DNA of 40,919 nt from Candidatus Methylomirabilota bacterium (GCA_027293415.1 JAPUFX010000075.1:1-40919); one strand, 5' to 3'. Numbered from the stretch's first letter, positions 30,367 to 38,457 are shown. Numbers and translations are program-made. The notes: generated by a model not told the origin, from the letters alone.

Positions 30367-30855
30367 TCAGGCCTTTTCGCCGGCGCGGCGGTATTGGCCG
30401 CTCCTTCCTCCACGCTTGGAGACGAGTCGAATGTTCTCGATGGTCATCCCTTTGTCCACCGCCTTGCACATATCGTAGATGGTCAAGGCGGCGACGGAGA
30501 CTGCGGTGAGCGCCTCCATTTCGGCCCCGGTCTTGCCATTCACCTTCACCCGGGACTCAATCTCGATCATCCCGCGCTTCGCGTGGGGGCTAAAGGTGAC
30601 CTCTGCCGACGTGATGAGAAGGGGATGGCAAAGCGGGATGAGACGATCGACTCCTTTCGCAGCCATGATCCCGGCGACGCGGGCTACGGACAAGACATCT
30701 CCTTTGGGAATCGATTTCTCGAGAATCATCCGGAGGGTTTGGGATTTCAGATGGATGGCGCCTCGGGCTATCGCCTCACGGTCGGTATCAGCCTTTTCGC
30801 TGATATCCACCATCCTGGCTCGGCCCAGAGGATCCAGATGGGATAACGGTTGCAT
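30367..30855 (-). CDS. moaC: Cyclic pyranopterin monophosphate synthase
   Basis: A 162-residue MoaC that acts with MoaA in the first step of molybdenum cofactor synthesis. LSHLDPLGRARMVDISEKADTDREA, KGDVLSVARVAGIMAAKGVDRLIPLCHPL, VKVNGKTGAEMEALTAVSVAALTIYDMCKAVDKGM and IRLVSKRGGRSG cover all conserved blocks, including the catalytic Lys and His residues. The full N terminus is kept because other MoaC proteins start with the same x-LTHx-D/N-x-x-G pattern. This means the gene overlaps the upstream DUF465 gene by 68 bases in another frame. Mo-cofactor synthesis fits with the tungstate transporter nearby. Confidence 0.95.
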   Translation of the reverse strand: MQPLSHLDPLGRARMVDISEKADTDREAIARGAIHLKSQTLRMILEKSIPKGDVLSVARVAGIMAAKGVDRLIPLCHPLLITSAEVTFSPHAKRGMIEIESRVKVNGKTGAEMEALTAVSVAALTIYDMCKAVDKGMTIENIRLVSKRGGRSGQYRRAGEKA

Positions 30856-31081
30856 TTTGGGCCTGTATATGTTGCCGCATGATGGTGTACATTTCGTCCT
30901 TGATGCTGAGTTTCATCTTTTGCAGCTCTTTGCGCTTGCGTTCCTGGTCGCTGGTCAGGTAGTAGACCCGATCGAACTCCATGATTTTCTGATCAAAGTC
31001 GCGGTGTTTTTCGGCGAGGCGGCGGAATTCGGAATCTTCCTCCTTCAGCCGCGCAAAGAGGTGCGCCTCCGTTTCATTCAT
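30788..31081 (-). CDS. DUF465 (YdcH-like) coiled-coil protein
   Basis: A 97-residue protein. The first ~70 residues match the short DUF465 helical hairpin: HLFARLKEEDSEFRRLAEKHRDFDQKIMEFDR, then the turn YYLTSDQERKRKELQKMKLSIKDEMYTIMR. Members are usually 70-80 residues long. Here a disordered tail (IPSGSSGPSQDGGYQRKG) of about 22 residues overlaps the 5' end of moaC in a different frame. No enzymatic motif. It is likely co-transcribed with moaC and the deacetylase gene. Confidence 0.75.
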   Translation of the reverse strand: MNETEAHLFARLKEEDSEFRRLAEKHRDFDQKIMEFDRVYYLTSDQERKRKELQKMKLSIKDEMYTIMRQHIQAQNATVIPSGSSGPSQDGGYQRKG

Positions 31082-31436
31082 ATTTCACCCCCTTTCTTTT
31101 GGAAATAATAGTCCAATGTGAAAACGAGTGCTTGAGGCAGAGGGTAGAGAAACACGCGTGGGTAGGTGAAATCTGGAACGGCGGGAAAACAGATGCAAAC
31201 CGACTCATATCCCCTAAGGAATCTATAGCAACTAGATTAAACAGTAACTTAGCCGAACCTTCCTGGAAAGTCAAGGAGAAAAATCCTTGCCCGCCTTACT
31301 TGAGGGGCCCTGCTTGCCACGGGATCTCAGGCCCCTCCTGGGCCGGCCTGGAGCCCCTAGAGGCCTAGCGGCGAGCCGCCCGCTTTAGGCTTGAGTATTG
31401 CAACCTTTGCCACGTAGAGTAGGCAGACTACCTTGA
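31082..31436. other. Divergent intergenic region with GC-rich hairpins
   Basis: About 355 bp without a gene. GAGGGGCC near 31299 is inverted as GGCCCCTC near 31330, and more GGCC/GGGCC words follow to 31370, so this is another palindrome-rich spacer. The left part is AT-richer and should hold the promoter of the leftward DUF465-moaC genes. Confidence 0.4.
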
Positions 31437-32219
31437 ATGAGATTGAGTAGGAAAGGGTGCGATAAGGTGAAACCCGAAGATGATTCAGATTCTCTCAAAA
31501 AGGAAGGAGCGCCTTGGGGCTTCTGGACCACCACGGGTTTTTCTCTCGTCATCGGGGGGACCTTCTTCGGCGTTCAGGCTCTCGTGTTAGGCGTGTTCGC
31601 GGGGATCGCGCTGTCCAGCAACCCCGATCTGGCTGTCGCAGCAATTGTTTCGGACCTCCGATCGAACGGTTTCTTCCTGGCTGTTGCCACATGCGTCTCC
31701 TCGCCCGTCTGTATCGCCCTAACAATATTGTTCGTACGGATGAAAAGAGGCTGGTCCGTTCGAGAGTATCTAGCCCTGAGAAGGATAGAACGAGCGGTTC
31801 TTCTCAAGTGGCTGGGATTTGCGCTTTTGCTCGCAGCTTTCTCTGACGTTCTCACTGTGCTGATGGGACGCGAGATCGTTCCGGACTTTGTGGCTCGGGC
31901 CTATGAGACGGCTTCATTTCTGCCGCTGCTGTGGATTGCCCTCGTTGTAGCGGCTCCGGCCTTCGAAGAGGTATTTTTCCGTGGGTTCTTATTCCAGGGA
32001 CTTCAACGTTCTTGGGCAGGGCCGATCGGCGCTGTCATCTTGACTTCCATCATTTTCGGCATCATCCATTTTCAGTATGACGCCTATGGGATGGCGACGG
32101 CTTCGGCAATTGGCTTATTACTGGGAACCGCACGGCTAAAAACAGCGTCAATTTATCCAGCCGTTGTGATGCATTCGATGATCAACTTCATAGCGGTCGT
32201 CGAGGCCGCGGTCTTGTGA
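31437..32219 (+). CDS. CPBP-family intramembrane metalloprotease (CAAX protease-like)
   Basis: A ~260-residue membrane protein with six or more helices. The Abi/CPBP signature is present: EEVFFRGFLFQGL (EExxxR) around residues 180-192, IIFGIIHFQYD with the metal-binding histidine, and a late VMHSMINF (HxxxN). Family members cleave or modify membrane-anchored proteins, or act in immunity and bacteriocin processing. The start is ATG 31437 or GTG 31467; the latter has an AGGAAAGGG site. It is monocistronic, divergent from the moaC group, and faces the tup operon tail to tail. Confidence 0.8.
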   Translation: MRLSRKGCDKVKPEDDSDSLKKEGAPWGFWTTTGFSLVIGGTFFGVQALVLGVFAGIALSSNPDLAVAAIVSDLRSNGFFLAVATCVSSPVCIALTILFVRMKRGWSVREYLALRRIERAVLLKWLGFALLLAAFSDVLTVLMGREIVPDFVARAYETASFLPLLWIALVVAAPAFEEVFFRGFLFQGLQRSWAGPIGAVILTSIIFGIIHFQYDAYGMATASAIGLLLGTARLKTASIYPAVVMHSMINFIAVVEAAVL

Positions 32220-32335
32220 ATCCCTCCTCAGGATTTCCGTCGATCGATAGGCGTACTCGAAACGAAATGCGTCGAAATCAGTCCCTTTTGGAAGTGAGTC
32301 AAGGAACCGATGCGTGCTGGTCGCGAGACATCCGG

Positions 32336-33331
32336 CTAGAGGGGCTTGACGGAGGTGCTTTTGAAGGTGATGTAGACCGGGTCACCGACGGTGAGCCCAA
32401 GCTCCTGGAGAGACTGGTGGGTCAGGCGGATAGTGAATGACTCCCCGGCCACCACCGCGACGTCGAGCACCCCTTTCGTGCGCTCCTCGATCCGTGTCAG
32501 GCGTCCCTGAAAGACATTGCGGGCGCTGGACTGAAGTGGCTGTCGTGACAGCAGAATCTCATCGGAACCGATAGAGATGTGCCCGGTGTTGGACAGTCCC
32601 GGGGGTACGGCGATGCGTATCCTGCCAGTGTCAAACCATGAGGTTTCCCTGTCAGTGAGCGGGCGGCCGGCAAAGAGGTTTTCATAGGGGGATGGGGATA
32701 GGCGGCCGTCTGTCAGGACTACTATCTCGTGGGCCAGTCGGTGGGCCAGGCGGGGGTCGTGCGTGCTGAAGATCAAAGTCCCCCCCCTTTTCTCGATTTC
32801 ACCGAATACCTCTTCCAAGGCTTTGGTGGTCATCTGGTCCACATTAGCCAGGGGTTCATCGAGGAGGAGAACCTCCGGATTCAAGGCCAACGCCCTGGCA
32901 ATGGCCACGCGCTTTAGCTCTCCGCCAGAGAGCTCTCGAGCCCTCCGCTTCATGAGATCAAGGCAGCCCACGACCGTTAAAGCCTGCATCACCGCTTGCA
33001 GGATGTCCGCCTTGGGGACACGGCGCGCCTTGAGGCCGAAGGCGACGTTCTCGAAAACTGTCGTATCAAAGAGCAGCGGGGTCTGATGAAGGAGGCAGAC
33101 CTTATGACGAAGCAGCGCGACATTCTCGGGCGTAACCTGCGCACCCCCGTAGGCCAAACTCCCGTGCGCGGGGTTTATCAGTCCCGCGAGCACCTTGAGG
33201 AGCGTCGTCTTGCCCGCCCCGTTCGGACCCATCACGGCAGTGATCGAACCAGGCCTGATGGCGAGGCTCTCGATCGCTAGAACGTGTCGGTCCCCAAACT
33301 TGACGTCCACGTCCTGAAGCACGAAGGGCAT
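32336..33331 (-). CDS. tupC: Tungstate ABC transporter ATP-binding protein with C-terminal Mop/TOBE domain
   Basis: A 331-residue ATPase. Walker A is GPNGAGKTTLLK, the Q-loop is LLHQTPLLF, the signature is LSGGELKRVAIARAL, Walker B is VLLLDEPLANVD and the switch histidine is in FSTHDPRLAH. Residues ~265-331 (ARNVFQGRLTRIEERTKG, ... LGLTVGDPVYITFKSTSVKPL) form a molbindin/TOBE domain that senses oxyanion. It is the last gene of a four-gene operon with the regulator, tupA and tupB. The substrate assignment (tungstate rather than molybdate) comes from the TupA-type binding protein. Confidence 0.88.
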   Translation of the reverse strand: MPFVLQDVDVKFGDRHVLAIESLAIRPGSITAVMGPNGAGKTTLLKVLAGLINPAHGSLAYGGAQVTPENVALLRHKVCLLHQTPLLFDTTVFENVAFGLKARRVPKADILQAVMQALTVVGCLDLMKRRARELSGGELKRVAIARALALNPEVLLLDEPLANVDQMTTKALEEVFGEIEKRGGTLIFSTHDPRLAHRLAHEIVVLTDGRLSPSPYENLFAGRPLTDRETSWFDTGRIRIAVPPGLSNTGHISIGSDEILLSRQPLQSSARNVFQGRLTRIEERTKGVLDVAVVAGESFTIRLTHQSLQELGLTVGDPVYITFKSTSVKPL

Positions 33332-33340
33332 CCGTGTCTC

Positions 33341-34030
33341 CTAAGCTTTCGGGACCAGCACTCGGAGGCTGATGTTGGTCATGAGGGAGAGCAGAATAAG
33401 AATCAAGCCGAGGGCGATGGCAAAGGCAAATTCTCCCTTGCCTGTCTCCAGGGCAATCGCGGTGGCCAACGTTCGCGAGTAGCGGCGGATGTTTCCTCCG
33501 ACAATGAGAGCGGATCCCACTTCTGCAACTACGCGGGCGAAACCTGCCAAGATCGCAGCTACAACCGCGTACCGGGCCTCTAGGACGACCCTGCGAGCGG
33601 CTCCTGAGCGGGATGCGCCCAATGTGAGTGCCGTCTCTCGGACTCTCGGATCCACGCCTCTGAGGGCGGCGATGGTCAGGGCCGCCACAATGGGGGTGGC
33701 GAGGATAAACTCTCCGATAACAATGGCGGTCGGGGTGAATAGCAAGTCTAGTCGCCCCAGCGGGCCTTGGCGGGACAAGAAGGCAAACACCGAGAGGCCG
33801 ACCACCACGGTGGGCAGAGCCATCAGGGTGTTCACAAGGGTGATCACGCTCTCCTTGCCTGGGAAAGATCCCTCCGTGAGCAGCACCGCCAAAGGTATCC
33901 CAGCCGCTGAAGCCAGGAGGGTTGCCCCCAGGGAGATCTGCAGCGTAAGCCAGGTGATTTGGTAGACCTCGGGGTTGAAGGTGATAATGAGGATACCCGC
34001 TTGCACCAGACCTTCCCAGAGATAATCCAT
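33341..34030 (-). CDS. tupB: Tungstate ABC transporter permease
   Basis: A 229-residue inner-membrane permease with five or six helices. It has the TupB-type start ITFNPEVYQITWLTLQISLGATLLAS and the coupling loop AALRGVDPRVRETALTLGASRSGAARRVVLEARYAV (EAA-type). It continues with GFARVVAEVGSALIVGGNIRRYSRTLATAIALE, highly typical of tungstate permeases. It begins seven bases after tupA and ends nine bases before tupC. Confidence 0.9.
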   Translation of the reverse strand: MDYLWEGLVQAGILIITFNPEVYQITWLTLQISLGATLLASAAGIPLAVLLTEGSFPGKESVITLVNTLMALPTVVVGLSVFAFLSRQGPLGRLDLLFTPTAIVIGEFILATPIVAALTIAALRGVDPRVRETALTLGASRSGAARRVVLEARYAVVAAILAGFARVVAEVGSALIVGGNIRRYSRTLATAIALETGKGEFAFAIALGLILILLSLMTNISLRVLVPKA

Positions 34031-34037
34031 GGCTGTT

Positions 34038-34874
34038 TCACCTATGCGGAATCGCCGCGGGAGTAAAGAGCGGTCGGCCGAATTCCTCCGTGCCGAATAT
34101 TGCGATAACTTCCTGACCCTCGGGAGAAGTCAGCCAGCCGATGAGGAGCATGGCACCGAGGTAGTTGACGTGCGGGTGCCTTTCCGGGTTTGTTGCGATT
34201 ACGTGATAGGGATTGAACAGAGCAGGATCCCCCTCTACGAGAACCGCGAGGTCGAGCTTCTGGCGAAAGGACAGAAAGGTTCCGCGGTCGGTAAGGGTGT
34301 AAGCCCGCTTCTGGTCCGCGATGATAAGCACCGCGCCCATTCCGCGCCCTGACTCCAAGTACCACGGGAGTGACGGGCTGAGACCTGTTTTTCCCCAAAG
34401 GTTGAGCTCCTTGATGTGTGTCCCGGACCGGTCGCCGCGCGAGATGAACAGATTCTTGGTCTGGGCAATCCTCTGGAAGGCGCTCTTGGCATCTGGTGCG
34501 TTCTTGATCCCGGCCGGATCATGCGGAGGGCCGACGATGACAAAGTCGTTATACATGACGTAACGGCGATTCACCCCAAAACCCTGCTTCATAAACTGTT
34601 CCTCGAGTTCGGGAGCATGCACTAAGGTGACATCCACGTCCCCCCCCTCGGCCAACTTCAAGGCCTTGCCCGTCCCCACGGGAATCACATCCACTTGGAG
34701 CCCAAATCGAGCCTCAAAAGGTGGAATCAGCGCAACAAGGAGGCCAGAATTTTCCGTGCTGGTGGTGGTTGAGAGACGGAGTCGCTTTTCGGCCGCCGAC
34801 GCCTCCACGACGGCTAGGAGTAGTAGAACGCCGATGAGGAGTCCGGAAAAAGCCAGGGCCCGGGTTCGTGTCAC
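34038..34874 (-). CDS. tupA: Tungstate-binding periplasmic protein
   Basis: A 278-residue exported binding protein. The signal peptide ALAFSGLLIGVLLLLAVVEASA ends near residue 28. LSTTTSTENSGLL is the TupA oxyanion-binding motif, followed by DVIPVGTGKALKLAEGGDVDVTLVHAP and NDFVIVGPPHDPAGI. FISRGDRSGTHIKEL and PWYLESGRGMGAVLIIADQKRAYTLTDRGT complete the ligand site. It has TupA length and order. Its start overlaps the stop of the regulator gene by four bases (34871-34874), so uptake is directly coupled to the sensor. Confidence 0.92.
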   Translation of the reverse strand: MTRTRALAFSGLLIGVLLLLAVVEASAAEKRLRLSTTTSTENSGLLVALIPPFEARFGLQVDVIPVGTGKALKLAEGGDVDVTLVHAPELEEQFMKQGFGVNRRYVMYNDFVIVGPPHDPAGIKNAPDAKSAFQRIAQTKNLFISRGDRSGTHIKELNLWGKTGLSPSLPWYLESGRGMGAVLIIADQKRAYTLTDRGTFLSFRQKLDLAVLVEGDPALFNPYHVIATNPERHPHVNYLGAMLLIGWLTSPEGQEVIAIFGTEEFGRPLFTPAAIPHR

Positions 34875-35794
34875 GGGGCATCCTTTTGCAAGGTGAGATC
34901 CGACACGAGGATCCGACCGGATTCAGAGGTTTCATATCCCCCGAGGGCTTCGACCTGGGTTCGGAACTCTCGCGAACCCACAACATCCAGGAGGGCCTGG
35001 ACACGCCGGGAGAAGAAGCGCTCTTTGGCGATCAGAATGTCGAAACGTTCACGAATGAGAGGGCTATAGTCGAGGCCGAGGAGCCGAGCGGCCGTTTGTG
35101 TTGCGACCCCGACATCGGTCTCCCTTTGAAGAACCTTCAGGCCAACCTCCAGGTGGGTCGTGACATGAGTTTGGTATCCATTGATCTGGTGCGGATTGAT
35201 CCCGAGCCGTGCAAGCTCCTGATCGAGATAGAGGCGTGTCCCTGATCCTTGCTGCCGGTTGATGATCCGGAGGCCGGGTCGGGCGAGGTCGGCCACAGCC
35301 CGAATACCCAGCGGGTTTCCAGGCCTCACGACCAGGCCTAGTTCGCGGTAAAACAGCAGGACAGCGACCGCTCCGGAGGGAAGAAGCTCGGGGAGGTATG
35401 GCAGATTGTACTCGCCGGTCAACGGGTCGAGCAAATGGGCCAAGGCGACGTCGGCCACTCCGTCCCGGATTGCCCTGATACCCTCTGTACTCCCGGTGGT
35501 GGCGAGGAATAGAGAGGTAGCGGTCAGGCGGCCTGTATAGAGTTCCCGGAGGATGCCGAGACTCGGGTCGTCACTGCCGGCGGCCAAAAGAAAGGACCTT
35601 TCGTCCTGCCTTTGCTTTCTTCCAAGTCCCCTGGCGCTCTCCTCGATCCACTGGTCTATGAGGTTCCTTGGAAAGATCCATTTGCCGGTCACCCGGGTGC
35701 ATGGGATCTTTCGCCGCTTAGCCAGATAGTAGACCTTTTTCTCGTGGATCCCGAGATACTCCGCAACCTCTTTGGTGTTCATCAGCTGGCCCAT
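34871..35794 (-). CDS. Tungstate/molybdate-responsive regulator: excisionase-type HTH plus periplasmic-binding-protein-like domain
   Basis: A 307-residue cytosolic regulator. Residues ~4-55 are a MerR/excisionase-type helix-turn-helix (MNTKEVAEYLGIHEKKVYYLAKRRKIPCTRVTGKW). The rest is a PBP-like ligand domain (PF12727 type): GSTEGIRAIRDGVADVALAHLLD, YNLPYLPELLP, INRQQGSGTRLYLDQEL and ETDVGVATQTAARLLGLDY. I placed the start at ATG 35794 behind AGGAGGCGGAA; the frame is open to 35845. It heads the tupABC operon and overlaps tupA by four bases, so it most likely senses tungstate or molybdate and controls this operon. The same design is known in ModE-like regulators. Confidence 0.82.
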   Translation of the reverse strand: MGQLMNTKEVAEYLGIHEKKVYYLAKRRKIPCTRVTGKWIFPRNLIDQWIEESARGLGRKQRQDERSFLLAAGSDDPSLGILRELYTGRLTATSLFLATTGSTEGIRAIRDGVADVALAHLLDPLTGEYNLPYLPELLPSGAVAVLLFYRELGLVVRPGNPLGIRAVADLARPGLRIINRQQGSGTRLYLDQELARLGINPHQINGYQTHVTTHLEVGLKVLQRETDVGVATQTAARLLGLDYSPLIRERFDILIAKERFFSRRVQALLDVVGSREFRTQVEALGGYETSESGRILVSDLTLQKDAP

Positions 35795-35819
35795 TTCCGC
35801 CTCCTCGGTCATCCCATCA

Positions 35820-35885
35820 ATAATGTTATTTGATGATAAAGTCAAGTATAATCACAAATAATTACAAATAATTCTAAAATATGAC
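35820..35885. promoter_or_regulatory. AT-rich operator/promoter region with tandem 10-bp repeats
   Basis: ACAAATAATT occurs twice in perfect tandem at 35854-35863 and 35864-35873, one helical turn apart. It lies 60-80 bases upstream of the regulator start in a ~65-bp AT-rich patch. Reading leftward, TTGACT (35844-35839) may be a -35 and TATACT a -10, but no single best promoter can be chosen. A likely binding site for the regulator. Confidence 0.5.
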
Positions 35886-36058
35886 TAAATGAGGTCTTTA
35901 CTAACTCCGAGCAAGTAACGACCCGGCGTGAAATTCTCCCTTCATGAGGCGGTAAGGCAGGCGGGGAGCGTTGTCGCATAGGGTTGGATGTGATATACGG
36001 AGTTTGCTCTATTCAGTGAGAAAATCCGAGGGCATGGCTGCATGGAGAAACATCGCTC

Positions 36059-37234
36059 ATGGCCGATTTTTTTGGCCGAGAAATTGAGCGCCTCAAGCGC
36101 AAGGACTCGTACCGCTGGCTTCGGGGGATGGAGGGGGCGACCGGGCCCCGGATGCAGGTGGATGGTCGCGAGGTGATTGTGCTGTGTAGCAGCAACTACC
36201 TCGGCCTTGCCAACCACCCACGTCTCAAGACCGCCGCCATTGAGGCTACAGACCGCCTCGGAGTCTGCTCGGCGGCCTCTCGGCTCATCGCGGGCAATAA
36301 TGAACTCTATCGCATGCTCGAGGAGCGGCTGGCTGCCTTTAAGGGCCGCGGAGCGGCGCTGGTCTATAGTACCGGCTACATGGCCAACTTGGGTGTGATC
36401 TCGGCACTGGTGGAAGAGGGAGATGTCGTTTATACCGACGCCCTAAGCCACGCGAGCACCATTGACGGTTGCCGTTTGAGTCGGGCGGCGGTGAAGATCT
36501 TTCCCCATAACGATCTCGACGCCCTCGAGGACTTGCTGAAGTCGGACAAAGGCTTCCGCCGGAAGCTTATCGTGGTGGATGGGGTCTACAGCATGGAGGG
36601 GGATCTCGCACCACTTCCGGATCTGACAAAGCTCGCCAAGAGCTACGATGCCCTGCTCATGCTGGACGATGCGCACGGGACCGGAGTCCTGGGTGAGCAA
36701 GGAGGCGGGACGTCGGAACACTTCGGCCTGAAGGGTCCTGACGCGGTAGACATCGAGATCGGGACCCTGGGGAAGGCTTTAGGGAGCTTTGGGGCCTACG
36801 TTGTGGGCAGCCGGGATCTGCGGGAATACCTTATCAATCGATCCCGGAGCTTCATCTTTACCTGCGCGCTGGCCCCTTCAGCCTTGGCTGCCTCGATTGC
36901 TGCCCTGGAAGTCTTGCAGCAAGAGCCGGGTCATCGGCAGCGACTCTGGGCAAACGTCCGCCATTTCCGAGAAAGTCTCCACCGCCTAGGCCTCTCGACG
37001 GAGCCGAGTGTGACCCACATCTTGCCTGTCATGACGTACGAGAGGCAGCGAACCATGGAATTGTGCGAGCGACTCCTCGAGCTTGGGATCTTCTGTCAGG
37101 GGATCCGTCCCCCCACCGTCCCTCCGGGGACCTGCCGGCTGCGCTTCACCGTCACCGCTGAGCACACCCGCGCCGATCTGGACCAGGCACTGGAGGCGAT
37201 CGAGAAGGCCTTCCGCGAAGTTGCCCTCCTCTGA
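36059..37234 (+). CDS. 2-amino-3-ketobutyrate CoA ligase / 8-amino-7-oxononanoate synthase family enzyme
   Basis: A 391-residue alpha-oxoamine synthase (PLP fold type I). SSNYLGLANHPRL near the N terminus, YSTGYMANLGVISAL, DALSHASTIDGCRLSRA, DGVYSMEGDLAPLPDL, MLDDAHGTGVLGEQGGG and the PLP-lysine region GTLGKALGSFGAYV are all present. The last ~40 residues (PPTVPPGTCRLRFTVTAEHTR) complete the fold. KBL and BioF cannot be told apart reliably from sequence here, and no other biotin genes or tdh are adjacent. It begins at ATG 36059. Its 3' end is duplicated in decayed form at 40110-40234. Confidence 0.88.
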   Translation: MADFFGREIERLKRKDSYRWLRGMEGATGPRMQVDGREVIVLCSSNYLGLANHPRLKTAAIEATDRLGVCSAASRLIAGNNELYRMLEERLAAFKGRGAALVYSTGYMANLGVISALVEEGDVVYTDALSHASTIDGCRLSRAAVKIFPHNDLDALEDLLKSDKGFRRKLIVVDGVYSMEGDLAPLPDLTKLAKSYDALLMLDDAHGTGVLGEQGGGTSEHFGLKGPDAVDIEIGTLGKALGSFGAYVVGSRDLREYLINRSRSFIFTCALAPSALAASIAALEVLQQEPGHRQRLWANVRHFRESLHRLGLSTEPSVTHILPVMTYERQRTMELCERLLELGIFCQGIRPPTVPPGTCRLRFTVTAEHTRADLDQALEAIEKAFREVALL

Positions 37235-37253
37235 GGCGCCATTTTTTGCTTGT

Positions 37254-37287
37254 TTGGTGTATACAATTGGTGTATCTTTTTGGTGCA
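37254..37287 (+). promoter_or_regulatory. VapB operator: three direct repeats with 13-bp period
   Basis: TTGGTGTAT at 37254-37262, TTGGTGTAT at 37267-37275 and TTGGTGCA at 37280-37287 are spaced exactly 13 bases apart directly upstream of vapB. The position and regular spacing fit autoregulation by the VapB or VapBC complex. Confidence 0.55.
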
Positions 37288-37301
37288 AGGAGGTGGTGTA
37301 G

Positions 37302-37505
37302 ATGCGATTGTCCGTCACCGTAGAAAAGCAGCTACTTGAGAAGGCCATCCGTGTCAGCGGGGCGAAGACAAAGCGCGAGGCTATCGAGATGGGTCTCCGC
37401 GAGCTCCTCCGGCGCGCCAGCCGCGAACGGATGATCGAGCACGCCGGCAAGGTAGACCTGGGACTGACGCTAAAAGAGCTGCTCAAGCGCAGGCTTGAGG
37501 GATAG
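37302..37505 (+). CDS. vapB: VapB-family antitoxin
   Basis: A 67-residue antitoxin. MRLSVTVEKQLLEKAIRVSGAKTKREAIEMGLRELLRR is the ribbon-helix-helix-like DNA-binding part of the DUF2191/VapB family. The C-terminal tail (GKVDLGLTLKELLKRRLEG) should wrap the toxin. AAGGAGG lies eight bases before the ATG. Its stop is one base before the vapC start, as usual for antitoxin-toxin pairs. Direct repeats upstream likely bind it. Confidence 0.88.
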   Translation: MRLSVTVEKQLLEKAIRVSGAKTKREAIEMGLRELLRRASRERMIEHAGKVDLGLTLKELLKRRLEG

Positions 37506-37506
37506 G

Positions 37507-37911
37507 GTGCCCGGACCCCACATTCTCATTGATAGCTCGGTGTGGATAGAGTATTACCGCCCTCGTGGTCCGAAGGCCCTGCAGGACCGAGTTCGGGAAG
37601 CGTTGGCTAGAGACGTGGTGGTTACAACAGGCATCATCGTAGTTGAGGTTCTGCAGGGGGCCAGGACCGAGGAGGCGTATGGTATCCTGTGGGACGACTT
37701 TTCCGGCCTCCGTTGGCTCGAACCGAGCCCCCAGGCTGTTCAGGACGCAGCTCGTTTGGGCTTCGAACTCCAGCGACGTGGCACGCCGGTTCCCGCCACC
37801 GACCTTTTGATCGCCTCTGTGGCCCTGCAACACGACTCTCATGTCTGGCACCGGGACGCCCACTTTGCCCGCATCGCCGCTCGCACCCCTCTTCAGGCCG
37901 AGTCGTTGTAG
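37507..37911 (+). CDS. vapC: VapC-family PIN-domain toxin (RNase)
   Basis: A 134-residue PIN-domain ribonuclease. The four acidic residues are present: D9 in LIDSSVWIEYY, E47 in VVEVLQGA, D99 in PATDLLIASVAL and D117 in HRDAHFARIA. The GTG at 37507 follows GAGGG with five bases between; a TTG at 37495 is in frame but overlaps vapB. VapC toxins cleave tRNA or rRNA and are held inactive by VapB. All catalytic residues are intact, so this pair is probably functional, unlike the neighbouring hicAB remnant. Confidence 0.9.
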   Translation: MPGPHILIDSSVWIEYYRPRGPKALQDRVREALARDVVVTTGIIVVEVLQGARTEEAYGILWDDFSGLRWLEPSPQAVQDAARLGFELQRRGTPVPATDLLIASVALQHDSHVWHRDAHFARIAARTPLQAESL

Positions 37912-38012
37912 GATCTCGCCTCTCGTCTTGACAAACGGCCTGGCCGTGAAGGAGACACTGGCTAGGTGGCCGCGAGGTGTTTTGCACCATTGGAGGAAAT
38001 GATGGGGGATAA

Positions 38013-38284
38013 TTGAAAACGGAGCTTTGGCAAATTCCACCAGAGATATTGAGCCGCTACGAAAAGGCCGCTCTGGAAGCAGCCCGTTTTGAACGCTGGA
38101 TGAAGGGTCCTGGTATGCACAGATGCCAGGCTTTACTGGCGTGTGGGCGAATAGCGATACCCAGGACGCCTGCCGTGAGGAACTACGGGAAGTCTTGAAG
38201 GAATGGCTGGCCTTGAAGCTTCAGGACAGGGATGATGTTATCCTCGTGTTGGCCGGGATTGACCTCCGCTCTATTGCCGCCTGA
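38013..38284 (+). pseudogene. hicB: HicB-family antitoxin gene with a frameshift
   Basis: The first frame gives ILSRYEKAALEAARFER and then goes astray. Shifting by one base near 38097 restores DEGSWYAQMPGFTGVWAN, then DACREELREVLKEWLALKLQD and IDLRSIAA to a stop at 38282-38284. This is a textbook HicB: partial RNase-H-like fold, PGFxGVWA motif and an ACREELREVLEEW-type helix. One base appears to be missing (CGC-TGG where CGC-CTG-GAT is expected). The start is probably TTG 38013 behind GGGGG. The stop overlaps the hicA start (TGATG). It is a broken antitoxin unless the shift is a sequencing error. Confidence 0.72.
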
Positions 38285-38457
38285 TGCCCCTCCCCAGACA
38301 AACCCCGCCCCGCGAGCTGATCCGTAAATTTCGCGCTCTAGGCTTTGAAGGCCCGTACGGAGGCGGCAAGCATCGTTCATGGCCCTTTTTCTCCGTTGCC
38401 GGTTTCTATAGCGTGAGCGGGAGGCAAAAGGGGTGGGAGAAAGGTGCGCGAGGTTAA
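38284..38457 (+). pseudogene. hicA: HicA toxin remnant (truncated)
   Basis: The first ~33 residues (TPPRELIRKFRALGFEGPYGGGKH) match the HicA double-stranded-RNA-binding-like start, including the GG-x-KH motif with the catalytic histidine. After KHR the sequence departs from the family: HRSW is one base out of phase with the expected HRFM, and the remaining ~25 residues to the stop at 38455 do not encode a HicA C terminus. The toxin half is therefore truncated and cannot be functional. It follows hicB directly. Confidence 0.65.
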
